From: Cylindrodendrum hubeiense
Lineage: Eukaryota > Ascomycota > Sordariomycetes > Hypocreales > Nectriaceae
NCBI GenBank assembly: GCA_014621425.1
Contig: JAANBB010000639.1
Coordinates: forward strand, 1 to 18,329
Length of the DNA stretch: 18,329 bases
Direction of reading: 5' to 3'
The translations under genes were made by a program, and so were the position numbers. A model generated the notes under the pieces. It ran no database searches. It saw nothing but the letters and a program-made list of their open reading frames with translations, and was not told the DNA's origin. Positions 1 to 10,429 of the stretch are shown in pieces (position 1 is the stretch's first letter; each line of letters opens with the position of its first letter).

Positions 1-570
1 TGCCAGGCTTTCTCTTCGCGTTCCCAGGCTTTCTCAGGCTTTCCCAGGCCCTCTAAGTGGCCGGCCATCCCCCAGCGTGGGTTCAGTGTGGTTGGAAAGC
101 CGCCTCCAGCCAGTCAGCGTCCATCGCGGACCCTCCCCCAGTGTCTCCGTCTCCAGTCTTGAGTGCCAGCCCCTCTTTCCCCACCCCGGGGCGCCGCAGT
201 CGACGAACCAGCGTAGCACAATGCACATAGAGCAGCCAGCCGGACAGATCTGTACCTCTGTACCTGTTCGGGCAGCGAGCACGTCGTTGACAGGTCGACC
301 AGACCGCCGTCGACGTCGGCTTCAAGTGTGCGCTCGAGCTTGGGCTCTTGGGGGCGCCATCTCAACTGTTTTGACGCGCGCTCCAGGGCCTCTCGAGATG
401 TCGTGGGGGCCATCGGTGAGCGAGGTGCTTGCCCGCTGCCTTCCTTATTGCGCTGCTGCAGGAGAAATGGAAGGGACGGGGACACCTCACCTCTCTGGCG
501 CGCACACACACGCATCTCCACCAGCTCAACCTACAGAACTGCTTCAAACGACTCACTTCACTCGCCCTTC

Positions 571-590
571 ACGCACGCACGCACGCACGC
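571..590. repeat. ACGC tetranucleotide microsatellite
   Basis: Five head-to-tail copies of ACGC lie within a pyrimidine-rich stretch of the gene-free left region. It is a simple repeat with no sign of function. Confidence 0.9.
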
Positions 591-700
591 CAGTCAGTTC
601 GTGCGTCGCGCATCCCTGCCGTCCCGACCCCCCCGGTCCCCCTCCCAACCCTCCTCTGTCTTTCGCGCTCTGCAGCTCTCCCGGACTGATACTNACAGAG

Positions 701-745
701 ACGTCCCTCTCTACTACGTCCCTCTACGTCCCTCTACGTCCCTCT
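701..745. repeat. 10-bp tandem repeat ACGTCCCTCT
   Basis: The unit ACGTCCCTCT occurs at 701-710 and then, after 5 bp, three times head to tail at 716-745. The single undetermined base of the window (694) lies just upstream, which may reflect difficulty in assembling this repeat. Confidence 0.9.
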
Positions 746-1321
746 GCATCTCCCGGCTTTCTCCCTCACCCTAGCGCCAAAGTGGCCCAACCTTGAGGTA
801 CGATTATGGCACTGGACGGGGAAAGCATCTTTCCCTGCCGTCCGCCCAACCAAGAACAGACACCAGGCTTGGCTTTTTTGGGCCTGACCACTGGCGCAAC
901 TTGCAGACTGGGCTTGGGCTGGCTGATGATGAGCGATGACTCTTCCTGATCCTCTGTCCCTCCACCTCGCCTGCTCCACCTCCACCATCTCCCGTCTCCG
1001 CCACCGCCTTTGAACGTGTGCCTTGGCCATGCTATGACGATTTTGCCATGTCCAGAACCCTCATTCCCCTCACCTGTACCTAAAATCGTCACTCGGCTTA
1101 TGGAGGGGTTATCGAAGAACGCGGCACCTGCTGACCCAACCTTCAGCCTTCCAGGCCCCAGATCCCAGGAGACACGAGACAAGAACTGGTTCACCATGGC
1201 CCCAGCATAGCATGGCCTGGCATGGCCGAGATGATACACACCAACATACGCACTTTTCCCACAGACACGAGCTGTCTGGGATTGCCCCAATATTTTTGCC
1301 CCGATGCTACCGGGGTGGGCG

Positions 1322-1341
1322 GGATGGATGGATGGATGGAT
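1322..1341. repeat. GGAT tetranucleotide microsatellite
   Basis: Five consecutive GGAT units. A similar repeat occurs near the right end of the window at about 18155-18181. It is a simple sequence without evident function. Confidence 0.9.
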
Positions 1342-4300
1342 AGCTTTGGCTTGTCTCGTCTCAATCCTCCAGTGCGCGCCGGCGCACCCCACGACCGAAG
1401 TGCCCAGTACGCTATAATACCTAAAGATAATGTGGCATCGCATGTACCTGACACTCCATCGCCCTAATCGAAAGGGACAGGAAAACTTTGAGTGTCAAAT
1501 CTTGCCACAGCTCGCCGCCGCTCGGGACAAGACGCACAAAGCACACCACTTGGAGCACCCGATCGTCAACGATCCGGCTCCCCCTTCCTCTGGGTTTGCC
1601 GGTCCGGGGTGGCTCCTTGATTCCCTAGCGGGTGGCCCAGTTCACCCTCGCAAAATCCCGAAGAGTCTCGCCATTCTCTCCATTCGATTGTAAATCCAAG
1701 GCCACGGAGCAGCCGTGGGTCTGGCTATGACCTCACGCGAGTCGCCGGCTCTGTCCACTGCCCGCTGCACACTTGACTGCTTTGTCGGAGCAGTCCGTGC
1801 CAGGCGACACGCAATGCTGCTTAACAAAGGTGTCCATCTCATCCATTTTTGGTTTCACTGCCCCGGAGCACCGACCCTCCGGTATTGAGGCCGCGTCCCT
1901 CTACCGATGGCACCCAATATAGCTAGCTCTAGGGGAGGTGAGGCTGTTCACTCGCGGGCAGTGTCAGTCACCCTCCCATTGAAACATACGCAAGCACTCT
2001 GGGCACAACACACAGCCATTGTCTTCGAGCTATCGTCTCCTAAAAATGGACACATGGGGCTTTCACTGCCTTGCATTCACTGCCTTGCGGTCCCCGCATC
2101 CCCAGGTCGCCCTTCGTCATGGGAGGAGGCGCATCGGCTATCTTGGATGCTCTTTGTGATTGCCGTTCTGTCGCCCGTGTACGCCGAAGCCATCTGAGGA
2201 TTCTGCCTGGCTCCCATTTACTTGATCCAGAAATGCCGTCATCCCCCTCCCTCTGAGATGAAATGGTTGGCGGCGGCGGTGCCTAATTACAGGATGATTA
2301 CAGGATGGGCTCCTTATTTCCCCCATCTTGGCCGGGCACATGCAAACGCTCGATGGTGATTGTCTAATGTTGATACACTCTCCTTCCCCCAATAGACCAT
2401 CTCCTCCTCCCGCTTGTACACTGCGCGGGCAAGGAAATAGGTGGTCACCTTTCCCTAGTTGGCATGCATTTCACTCATCTGGGCCCTTCCACTCTCCCAT
2501 CACTCGCACGGCTCGACCCCTGGCCCGTGCGACTGTTGGTGGCTGCACTACCAACCCCTTAACGAGGCCCAATCTCCTTCGCGTTACCGTGATAGCCTCG
2601 TCGCGAACTGCATGTACCTGTCTCTACCGCCGGCCGCACCGGAGCACCCGCCAGACTCTTGCTGATACTGACAAAGCGCATCTTGTGCACAGTGGGATAC
2701 TTTCATACAAACCATTACCTCAGCGCCTCTGGCCACCGCTCCATCCGTCGATTCGCCCGCCGATTGGGGGCGGAGAAAGGACCCACCGGGTACCCGGACT
2801 GTTAGCAATTCCGAGAGAACAGGTTCGCTGGGACACAATGAGGTGCGAGGTTTCCGTGTTCCAGTTGATCCAGTTGATCCATCGCCTAGCCTTGCGCCTA
2901 CTGTCTGTCCGTGGGTGTCTGTGTGCAGTAAACCTGTCGCCACCGGTGTAAGAGGTTGAGGTTGTACAAAGCACCAGAACCAAACCCCCGAAGTGAATCT
3001 CCACCGAACAACGGGGAGCCGCCACTGGACGCCGGGGAGCGTCTCCGTCTCAGTCGACGTGTACGAAGTACTACCGGTATTCCATCCCATGCCACCCTTC
3101 AACCCTTGCACACATTATCGTCTAGAATCTGCAACAGATGCCGCTCATGAAGCAGCATGAGCTTTCCCCGCTCTCATGGCATGCTGGGGTGTGCTGATTG
3201 GATCCGGGCCGGTGTAAGCATCCAATCTGTCTGGCCATGTCGCCAGCTCCCGGCAACTGGAGACATTCCTCTGCCATGGCCGGACGCCCTGATCATAATG
3301 ACGGGGTCCTTGCTCCTGTCCTGTCATGAGTGATGGGCGACACATCAGCCATGTCGGCAATATCATGAATGGGGAAAGCAAAGCAAGGCAAGACAGGCGG
3401 AGACCCTGGAGCCAACCTTGGGGAGCGCTTGGCTTCGTGCCTCTCGTGATTCGCGATCCCTCCGCCCATCCCCCATCGATTGGCCATCAGCGGCTTTCCA
3501 CTTCGGGCAGCTCCCGGGGTCTCGTCAGAATGAGTCAAAGACTATCAGCCCTACCCTGGACTGTTAATCGATTCCATCTTGTTCTATCAGCCCCAGGCAA
3601 AATAGGCGCTCAGGCTTTGTTCTCCGCCTCCAAGCGAAACCGGCGCAGCGCCTGGTGTTCGTTCGGGGTTGCTCCGCCGCAGGACTTCAGCTGTGAAAGC
3701 CCGGTCCGGTGATGGCTGATGCGATGATGCGCCTTGTCTAAACCCCGTGAGACAGAGTAAATGGGGACGGACGACACGTGAACCCATGACGAGGTACGGA
3801 GTCCTCTCGGGGTTTCGAAAGAAGCTACCATGTTGGGAGAGGGCATCTCAACGGCTGGCACCGGACCATAGTCAGCATGACGGATACTCGGAGGCCGCAT
3901 GACGGGTTCATTTCCTCGCAGCTTCTACGGACGGGACAGTATCGCCTTGCGTGACGAGCGGTGCGAGCATTATCGTGGTCCAGACGCTGGGGTTGCTCCA
4001 CTTACACTAACAAGGCGGTGTTCTCTACCGCGCGGTTCGGCCTCGTGGCTCGTGGCTCGTGGGCTCGCGGTCAGAGTGTCGCTGACTCACTGAACACTCA
4101 CGCGATCCTCTCTCTGCCTGTGCTCATGCCGAGACCGAGCCCGGCTTCTTCGGAGGGATCCGCTCTCGGCCTGTGCCCGTGGCGATGGCATAGAGGCACC
4201 GGCGAGAGGGAAGACAGTTTGACGTGCACGATTCCTTCGGTCTGCGATAGGTGGCGACCCCTGGTTCTACCGCCAGGCAGTCAAGTCCGTCAGCTTCGGC

Positions 4301-4433
4301 TGGAGCCAGCGGTGCACCGACAGCGACAGCGTGTAAACCGTTGCCCCGGTCTTATCTCAGATGGGCGAAACAGGGATGTCAGGGCACAAAGGTTGTGGCC
4401 AGGGCTTTATCGTCCCCTCGCGCGTGTTGTGCA

Positions 4434-4479
4434 TGTTCCTGATGTGTTCCTGATGCTCCTGATGCTCCTGTTGTTCCTG
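4434..4479. repeat. Imperfect 9-bp repeat (TTCCTGATG-like)
   Basis: About five imperfect copies of a TTCCTGATG / CTCCTGATG unit in tandem. They create a Leu/Met-rich run in one reading frame that should not be mistaken for a membrane segment. Confidence 0.75.
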
Positions 4480-4649
4480 TCCGTGTGGAGAGCGATGCAG
4501 GAATCTGATGCACCGTTGGCCGGGCTTCACCGTAAGATTGAGGACCTGGATTCGGCCGGAGGATTGGCAGAAACGTGGTTGCCTAACCCGCGTGGGTCCA
4601 GGGTAGGTTGACTAGGGGCTGGCTGAATGAATGCCCGACCAGGATGCGT

Positions 4650-4780
4650 GTGAGAGGAGGTGTGAGGAGATGTGAGGAGGTGTGTGAGCCTGTGAGCCTG
4701 TGGGTGTGCGCGGGCGGGACAGGCAGGAGGAGGCAGGAGGCGGAAGGCGGGAGGCGGGACAGGCAGGACAGGAGCTGAAG
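4650..4780. repeat. Purine-rich imperfect repeats
   Basis: The plus strand reads as degenerate GTGTGAGGAG and GGCAGGAGGC units. The minus strand is therefore pyrimidine-rich, resembling a fungal 5' leader, but no minus-strand gene could be found downstream of it. Confidence 0.7.
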
Positions 4781-4954
4781 TTGCCCAAGACCAAAACCCA
4801 GCCCAGTCAGCGCCAACCCGCCTGCTCATTCGGGAAGCACTTTGCCTTTCTTTTTTTGGGTCGCGATGCGAGAGGCGAGGCAGCAGAATCCTCAACAGAA
4901 CCCTTCCCTTGAATTCTACGGCCCTCGCCGGAGGCATCATCGGGCGAGCGAGTT

Positions 4955-4965
4955 GGGGGGGGGGG
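4955..4965. repeat. Homopolymer G11
   Basis: A run of eleven G residues within the gene-free region. Its length is prone to sequencing error, so reading frames across it are unreliable. Confidence 0.9.
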
Positions 4966-5300
4966 CTTGTCGTCGAAAAGGGTGGATGGGGACCGACCAA
5001 GAACCTCAGCCCCACGGCCGCCTTGCTGGCATTTTCCAAACTGCCACGGTCGAATCAGGCATCCTTCGAGAATTATCCAAGGATCAATCCCAGTTTCATC
5101 CAGCCTTGGGCCACAGTACTTCCGCCCCGCCGGAGATCTTTACTCCTCTCTGCGGCCGTGGTGGGAGACTGCGAGCGAGTACACCGTTGCGACAGTATTG
5201 CCTCGATTCAAGCCACCCTCAGCATGGCGTCAAGGCGTCTAGATGTTGCCTCCCTGGCTCCCGTATTCCAGAGCCGAGCTGACAGCAACCGGGGTGAATC

Positions 5301-6269
5301 ATGACACCAGATAGAGGTTTGAAATCAGCACTAACTTGAGGGGAAATGCCAAAGGCTCCGAACCACAGGCTCCGAAACACAGCTGATGATCCCTGCCGTG
5401 GCCAACATGAACATGTCGCCTCCTCTCGGGAAGTCCACGCGGAACACCGCCTCCTGCCGATCGTAGCTGGGATCTCTTCGCCCCCCTTCGCAATTCGGCG
5501 GTGGCACATATGCCGAGGCAGAGATTATCTTCGCAGATCCCTCGTTTTTGTTTTGTTCGTGTGTGCCCAAGTATCCGCCCGAGTGAAGCCCGAGTATGTG
5601 TGTGTGTGTTGTACTTTATGGGTGTATGCGTCGGTTGTATGCGAGCATGACCCTAACGTGCTCTCATTGCTCACTCCTAAATTCTTCGGATACTACACGT
5701 CTGTATGGCTGGACCTTACTACCCTAGGGACCCTCTCTACTGTTCCAAAACACTCCACTGCAGCTGATAGTAGTCGATGGTTTAATTGCTACTATTCAAA
5801 ATATATTTGGGAATCTTTTACTGGAGTTCCTTAGGCGGTGAATCGCGTAACGATGCACTTCATAGTAGAAATGCGAGCCCAGTCCTCGATCCTTGATGCT
5901 GCGTTGTGACCTCTCCCTGCTATTACTATTGTCGCGGCACACGATAAATGACCTGGCGCATTTACAGTATTTGCTGATCCAAAATGAAATGAATCATACT
6001 TGGAGGGTTGTGTTGCCTCAACTAGTCCTCTCCCCGGAGGTAGGATGAGATTTCACAGGAACAGGAAAACTGGATGAAGAATTTTTATCTCTAGCTCAAG
6101 GGGGTTTCTCTAGATATGCTGTGTATGGTTTATCCTTTTTGTAATTTTACACCTTCTACATTGATCGCCATAAGCCAGATTTGAAGCCACAAGGCGGTGT
6201 AACATAACATCCCATGATGCATATGTTGTGACAACTCCCTCTCTCGGCCCTAGCCAGATTGACACAAAA
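5301..6269. other. Intergenic, transition to AT-rich sequence
   Basis: No gene was recognised. Composition changes within this stretch: the line 5941-6000 is about 35% GC by count, while 2521-2580 is about 62%. A short GT repeat lies near 5597-5610. The part just below 6270 is expected to be the 3' untranslated region of the minus-strand phosphatase-like gene. Confidence 0.55.
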
Positions 6270-7013
6270 TCACGTTGACACCTTATCATCTACAACAGAA
6301 GTAGGTAACAGCAGTGTCGGGCCGTAATCCTGCTCCACGTACGTGTCACAATTGAAATCATGTCGTGCCTCTTCAACTTCCCACTCGGAGGCAAACCGAT
6401 AGGAGCGCCACTCTGCGAAACTGGATTAGCCAGTAATTATCAACCTATAACAGAAGGGGTGACCATACCATCGATTTCAAATTTCTCTCCCTTGACTAAG
6501 AAGGTGATAAAGCTGCCGTGAGTGATGAGGAAAATGTTCCTATAGGAGCCAGAGAGGCGCTTGACACGCTGCCGGACTCTCTCGGCGCGCGCGGTTGCGT
6601 CCCCAGAGCCGTATGTTACGTATTCCCAACCACCATCACTGGCCGTGGGATCAATACGGGGAAACTTGACGGATGAGTCGTCCGGTACGAGCCCCTCATC
6701 ACAAACTGTGTCGTGAGCCTCCTGTAAGTCTGACCATACCTCTATGTCTGTCTTGACGGGAGCCAAAGAGTTGCAATGAAGACTCCGCAAAACACACCAG
6801 GTCGACTCGCGACTCCGCGTCGTAGAAGACAAGATGAGGAGATCGGGCTTATTTGGTGGTGGGTTGGCCTTTGTCATTGAGGGAGTTGGGTGTGGGAAAG
6901 CCTGGAGCGCGCTGTTTATGCGACTGGGTTAGAACGGATCTGGAACTTGGGTTTCTTTATGAGCCCTACTTTCGTAGAATGTCTCCCTGGCACAGGATAT
7001 GAATGGCTGCCAT
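6270..7013 (-). CDS. Degenerate histidine-phosphatase-like protein
   Basis: The three-exon model is 7013-6970, 6911-6469 and 6412-6270, encoding 209 residues. The introns (58 and 56 bp) begin GTAGGG and GTATGG, contain TTCTAAC and GCTAATC branch-like sites, and end in CAG. All phases fit. The family is the histidine phosphatase (phosphoglycerate-mutase-like) superfamily. Evidence is the second catalytic block LITHGSF (His146), the acid-donor segment DLQEAHD (Glu79) followed by a Cys-Asp, a middle ARAERVRQRVK helix, and a fungal-type tail EWRSYRF. The start MAAIHIL resembles the first strand, but the catalytic RHG is read as CQG (residues 8-10). The roughly 20 residues usually linking it to the next helix are absent, and the SPLRRT-like block is SSTTRSRES. 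It may be a pseudoenzyme, a decaying gene, or a gene with a mis-modelled first exon. The C-terminal two exons are the firmer part. Confidence 0.6.
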
Positions 7014-8413
7014 TGCCACCCAGTATCGAGCATGTGAAATGATTGGTGATAAAATGAAGAGAATGCAGAGAGTTGAGGACCTCAGTGTATAGAAGTTTCG
7101 TATGTTGATAGATACACATGTTGTGGAGAGGGCGATACTAATTCTACTGAAATAAACCTTGATGCAGCAAGGTTTTTTACGAATAGAACTCTTCTTCAGA
7201 TTCGCAAGGTAGGTAGGCGGTTTTCTCAGATGCTCGAGGCCGAACGGGTATTCACTCACACGTGCACCCTATTTATGATCCCAGTGGCCAAGTAACCTAC
7301 TTTGTTTTTTTGTGAGTGCAATACCATATTGTGAGTCTATCCTAACCGACTACGAGTGCGTGTGAGTGTGTCCAGCTGGTGGTTGATGCTGGGCTGGTGC
7401 TGGGCTGCTACAGACTACCATGACGACCTGGTCAGCCGCGGAGATGTCGATGGCTGCGCAGAGGGAAACTATTCGGAGCCAATACAGATAAAAAACACTG
7501 ACGAATAGTGCCAACCATGGATTTAAGACATCGGGGTTTCTGAGGACTGAGTACTAGGTGCAAACGGCCTCTTTCTATCGTAGTCAGGAATGTGATGTTT
7601 GTCATCTAGCTGATCACAGATACATACATGCAGTAAAGGATAACTTCGGCGATAACATGGCTCAAAGTTCGTATCACAGCAACCGAGACACAGAGTTCAG
7701 AAGAAACCACGGCAATTTGCCCCTAAATGGCTATCTTCACTTATCTGACTCACCTCGGCCGTATCTCCCACCCCATGACTCTCCCCATGACTCTCCCCAT
7801 GACTCTCCCCGTACTCTTCCCTCACCCCAAATCTCGACCTTAAATGGCAAAGCTCAACAACAAGAATAACACTTCATGCAACCCACCAACTCCTGATCGC
7901 CACCACGCCGTGTGAGCCATTACCCCGAACTGGAATTTCGCTGGACCGAGGTGACACTGCCGAAAAAGGAGCGTATGATGGTGGCCAGGTGAGATGACAA
8001 GAATTTCCTTTTCCCATCATACTGACGACGTGACTTATCTGGTGATGACACGACTAAGCCGAATAAAGCCGTTGGATGAGACAACCTTGATAGTCACGGG
8101 TTGATAGACCTACGCCGTCAAAGAACTAGGCAGAGATACGGGCTTGTAAGGATTGCTGTGTCAGACCGGATGGCGTCACAAAGAACATATTCAAACGTGA
8201 CACACAGGGAGATACACTCGGCAGATTTCCACAGAATCACTTTCAGGTAACGAACTACTCAATACAAGCAATCAAAGCTGGAGATTTCGCAACTTTTCCC
8301 TTTCGCCCGTCGATATCTTGATACCATTCTTCCAGATCCCTAACCTCTCGGGCGCTTGGTAGCGAAAAGGTTCACTCATGTAGCAAAACTACCCCTAAAC
8401 ACCGACCCATACT
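7014..8413. other. Intergenic, AT-leaning
   Basis: This spacer lies between the phosphatase-like gene and the 3' end of sub2. No gene was recognised. A 103-codon open frame at 7558-7869 (plus) lacks an ATG start and consists partly of a translated 12-bp repeat. The segment below 8413 is expected to hold the sub2 3' untranslated region, and the segment above 7013 the phosphatase-like promoter. Confidence 0.55.
7771..7818. repeat. 12-bp tandem repeat CCCCATGACTCT
   Basis: There are three perfect copies (7771-7782, 7783-7794, 7795-7806) and a fourth degenerate one (7807-7818). The unit is a multiple of three and in one plus-strand frame reads Pro-His-Asp-Ser repeatedly, but no convincing gene surrounds it. 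Confidence 0.9.
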
Positions 8414-10429
8414 CTAGGACGCCATGTATGTGCTGGCATCAACACCCTCCTTGGGGAACTCACTGCACACATATCGTTAGTCATGTAAAAATACATCAGA
8501 TTCGGAGCGGAACATACGGAAGGGCGACCTCGAATCGCTTCTCAATCTCCTTGAGAACCTCCTGGTCCTGATCGGTGCTGATAAAGGAGATAGCCAGACC
8601 CTTGGTACCGAAACGACCGGCACGACCGACTCGGTGCAGATAAGAGCTGGCATCGTTGGACAGATCGTAGTTGATGGCCAGGTTGATGCGCTCGATATCG
8701 ATACCACGGCCGAACACGTCGGTGGCAACGCAGATGCGCTTCTTGAACTCCTTGAACTCCTTGTAGCGACGGATACTGAAACGCATTAGACTTTGATCAT
8801 GAGCTGGGCACGCTTTAAAACCTACCGCTCTTCCTGGCTGACTCCAGAGTGAACAGCAATCGAGGGGAAGTTGCACTCTCGGAGGAGCTTGTCGAGCTCA
8901 GTAGCACGGACAGTGCTTCGGACGAAGATGATGACCTGGTTGAACTGAAGGTCATCAAGAAGCTCGTTGAGCTTGCGGTTCTTCTCCTTCTCCTCGAGCT
9001 TGATGTAGTACTGCTGAAGACCGTGGAGAGTGAGCTTGGTGTCCTCATCGACATAGTGCTCAGTAGGGTTCTGCATGAACTTCTTGCAGATGGGCTTGAC
9101 CTCCTCGGACAGAGTGGCCGAGAACATCATAACCTGCTTCTGCTGAGGAGTAGCACGGAACACATCCTGGACATCAGTACGCATGTCTGCTTTTGATCAG
9201 TACTTGCAGAGGGTCACTTTTTGGATATTTCAAACTAACCAGGCTGGTCGAGCATCTTGTCGCACTCATCGAGAACGAAGATGCGGACGCTTCCGAGACG
9301 GAGAGCCTTGTCGCGGACGAGTGCCTTAAGACGACCGGGAGTACCGACAATGATGTGGGGGCAGGTCTCCTTGTTCTTGAGCGTCTCGATGTCGGTCTTG
9401 ATGGGGGTACCGCCGTAGAAGACACCGGTCTTGATATCGGGCATGTACTTGCTGAAGCGGTTGTACTCATCACGAATCTGGTAGGCCAGCTCGCGAGTGT
9501 GGCACATGACGACAACGGAGACCTCTCCGTTGACAGGCTCGACCTGCTGGAGGGTGGCGAGAACGAAGACAGCAGTCTTTCCGAGACCAGACTTGGCCTG
9601 GCAGATAATGTCACCACCGAGAAGAGCCTGAGGGATACAGGTTTGCTGGACTGTCGATCGAACCGATGTTAGAGTTTGTTTCCAAGAAGCAACGAACGAC
9701 GGGTGTAGTGTCAAGAGTCCGTCCATCGTCGCAGCTTAGCCATGGGTAGATTTCGCATTCTCCCGACGGAGAAGCAATCCGCATGCGAAGCGGAAGAAGC
9801 CAAGACCAATGTCTCGGAGTGAGATTGCATCCGCCAATTAAGGCGGTAAACAAGGCAGCATCTTGCGCAGGACACAGGCCCTCGCATTCTCGTCCGCTTC
9901 CACCAATATTGTTCCAATCCGTCCGTATCAACCGCTCATGTCAAATCCGCTTCCGCGTGATATCTTGACTTGCGAGTTGTAAAATGCTGCAGACCACCTT
10001 TCACCGGTGATCTGCTTTTGCCCGGATGGTGCGGATGCTGGGATCTTTTCTCAGGTCCATGCTGAACCGCTCTCGGCGATGACGACGACGACGACTTTGT
10101 GGGGGGAGAATGGCCATTTTTCTTTCTTGCTTGCGAGATGGACGGACGCTTGAAGCTTCAAGGGAGGGGATTTGATGACTTAGGGTATTAGAATTTCAGG
10201 ACTGACCCTCCGATGGATGTTCGAAACCGCAGTCACCAATAGCGCGTAGCAGCTCGGGCTTCAAAAGGAAGTCGCGGAAACCAGTCGAGTGAATGCCGAC
10301 ATAGCTGCCCTTCTTGTCGACGTTGTTGCCGGCAGCGAGCTCGCCCTTCTTGCCGTTGGAGGCGGTGGCGGTCTCGTTGCCACCGATCTCCTCGTCGGAG
10401 TAATCGATGAGATCCTCCTCGTGGGACAT
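8414..10429 (-). CDS. sub2: ATP-dependent RNA helicase Sub2 (UAP56/DDX39B)
   Basis: This DECD-box ATPase of the TREX complex acts in spliceosome assembly and nuclear mRNA export. Exons are 10429-10207, 9650-9240, 9186-8826, 8775-8518 and 8462-8414, giving 433 residues, a normal family length. Motifs seen are motif I AKSGLGKT (93-100), CHTRELA (motif Ia), VGTPGR (motif Ib), the diagnostic DECD (202-205) instead of DEAD, SAT (234-236), the [10 protein letters not shown] block and HRVGRAGR (379-386). The N-terminus [14 protein letters not shown] and the last exon, ending in STYMAS, match fungal Sub2. Introns 2-4 are 50-55 bp with usual donors and branch sites; intron 1 is 556 bp. Splice phases all join without a stop. 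The 5' leader is pyrimidine-rich and the start context is CCAACATGT. It is divergent from rpr2. Confidence 0.97.
9651..10206 (-). other. Long first intron of sub2
   Basis: The intron begins GTCAGT after codon 74 (phase 1) and ends GACAG before GTC-CAG-CAA (Val75-Gln-Gln). It is 556 bp, about ten times longer than the other sub2 introns. It interrupts the conserved HPSEVQQ segment (Q motif), so retention would truncate or extend the protein before motif I. It holds no recognisable gene. It contains a short GAC run (about 10081-10096) and a hairpin. Confidence 0.9.
9989..10015 (-). other. Hairpin inside sub2 intron 1
   Basis: Arms 9989-9998 and 10006-10015 flank a 7-nt loop. Read on the minus (pre-mRNA) strand, the stem is ten pairs including one U-G wobble. 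Read on the plus strand, the same position is a C-A mismatch, so the structure is better formed in the sub2 pre-mRNA sense. Function is unknown and chance is not excluded. Confidence 0.6.

Larger units (their letters stand above)
1..5300. other. GC-rich gene-free region
   Basis: I find no recognisable gene here on either strand. Open frames up to about 240 codons exist, but they are low in complexity, overlap on both strands, and show no family motif or consistent splice structure. The plus strand is strongly pyrimidine-rich at about 585-800 and 940-1010. The minus strand is pyrimidine-rich at about 4600-4780. Such tracts are typical of fungal promoters and leaders, so long untranslated or noncoding transcripts are possible. 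Small tandem repeats are scattered through it, and there is one ambiguous base at 694. No transposon ends or coding remnants were recognised. Confidence 0.6.

Noticed and set aside
77..796. 239-codon plus-strand open frame
   Set aside because: It contains an ambiguous base, spans two simple repeats, is Pro/Ser/Thr-rich with no family motif, and overlaps long frames on the other strand.
3961..4611. 216-codon plus-strand frame with a Leu/Met-rich run
   Set aside because: The apparent membrane segment is the translation of an imperfect 9-bp repeat. No homologous motif or splice context was seen.
4527..5039. 170-codon minus-strand frame
   Set aside because: It is Pro/His/Ser/Thr-rich translation of purine/pyrimidine repeats and crosses a G11 homopolymer, so the frame is unreliable.
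8849..9672. Plus-strand frames of 115 and 159 codons opposite sub2
   Set aside because: They are antisense shadows of conserved helicase exons, with Leu/Glu-rich composition from complementing the coding strand.
9235..9726. ATG at 9726 as the start of the helicase
   Set aside because: It lies within intron 1. The true first exon at 10429-10207 supplies the conserved Sub2 N-terminus and joins in frame to give [13 protein letters not shown].
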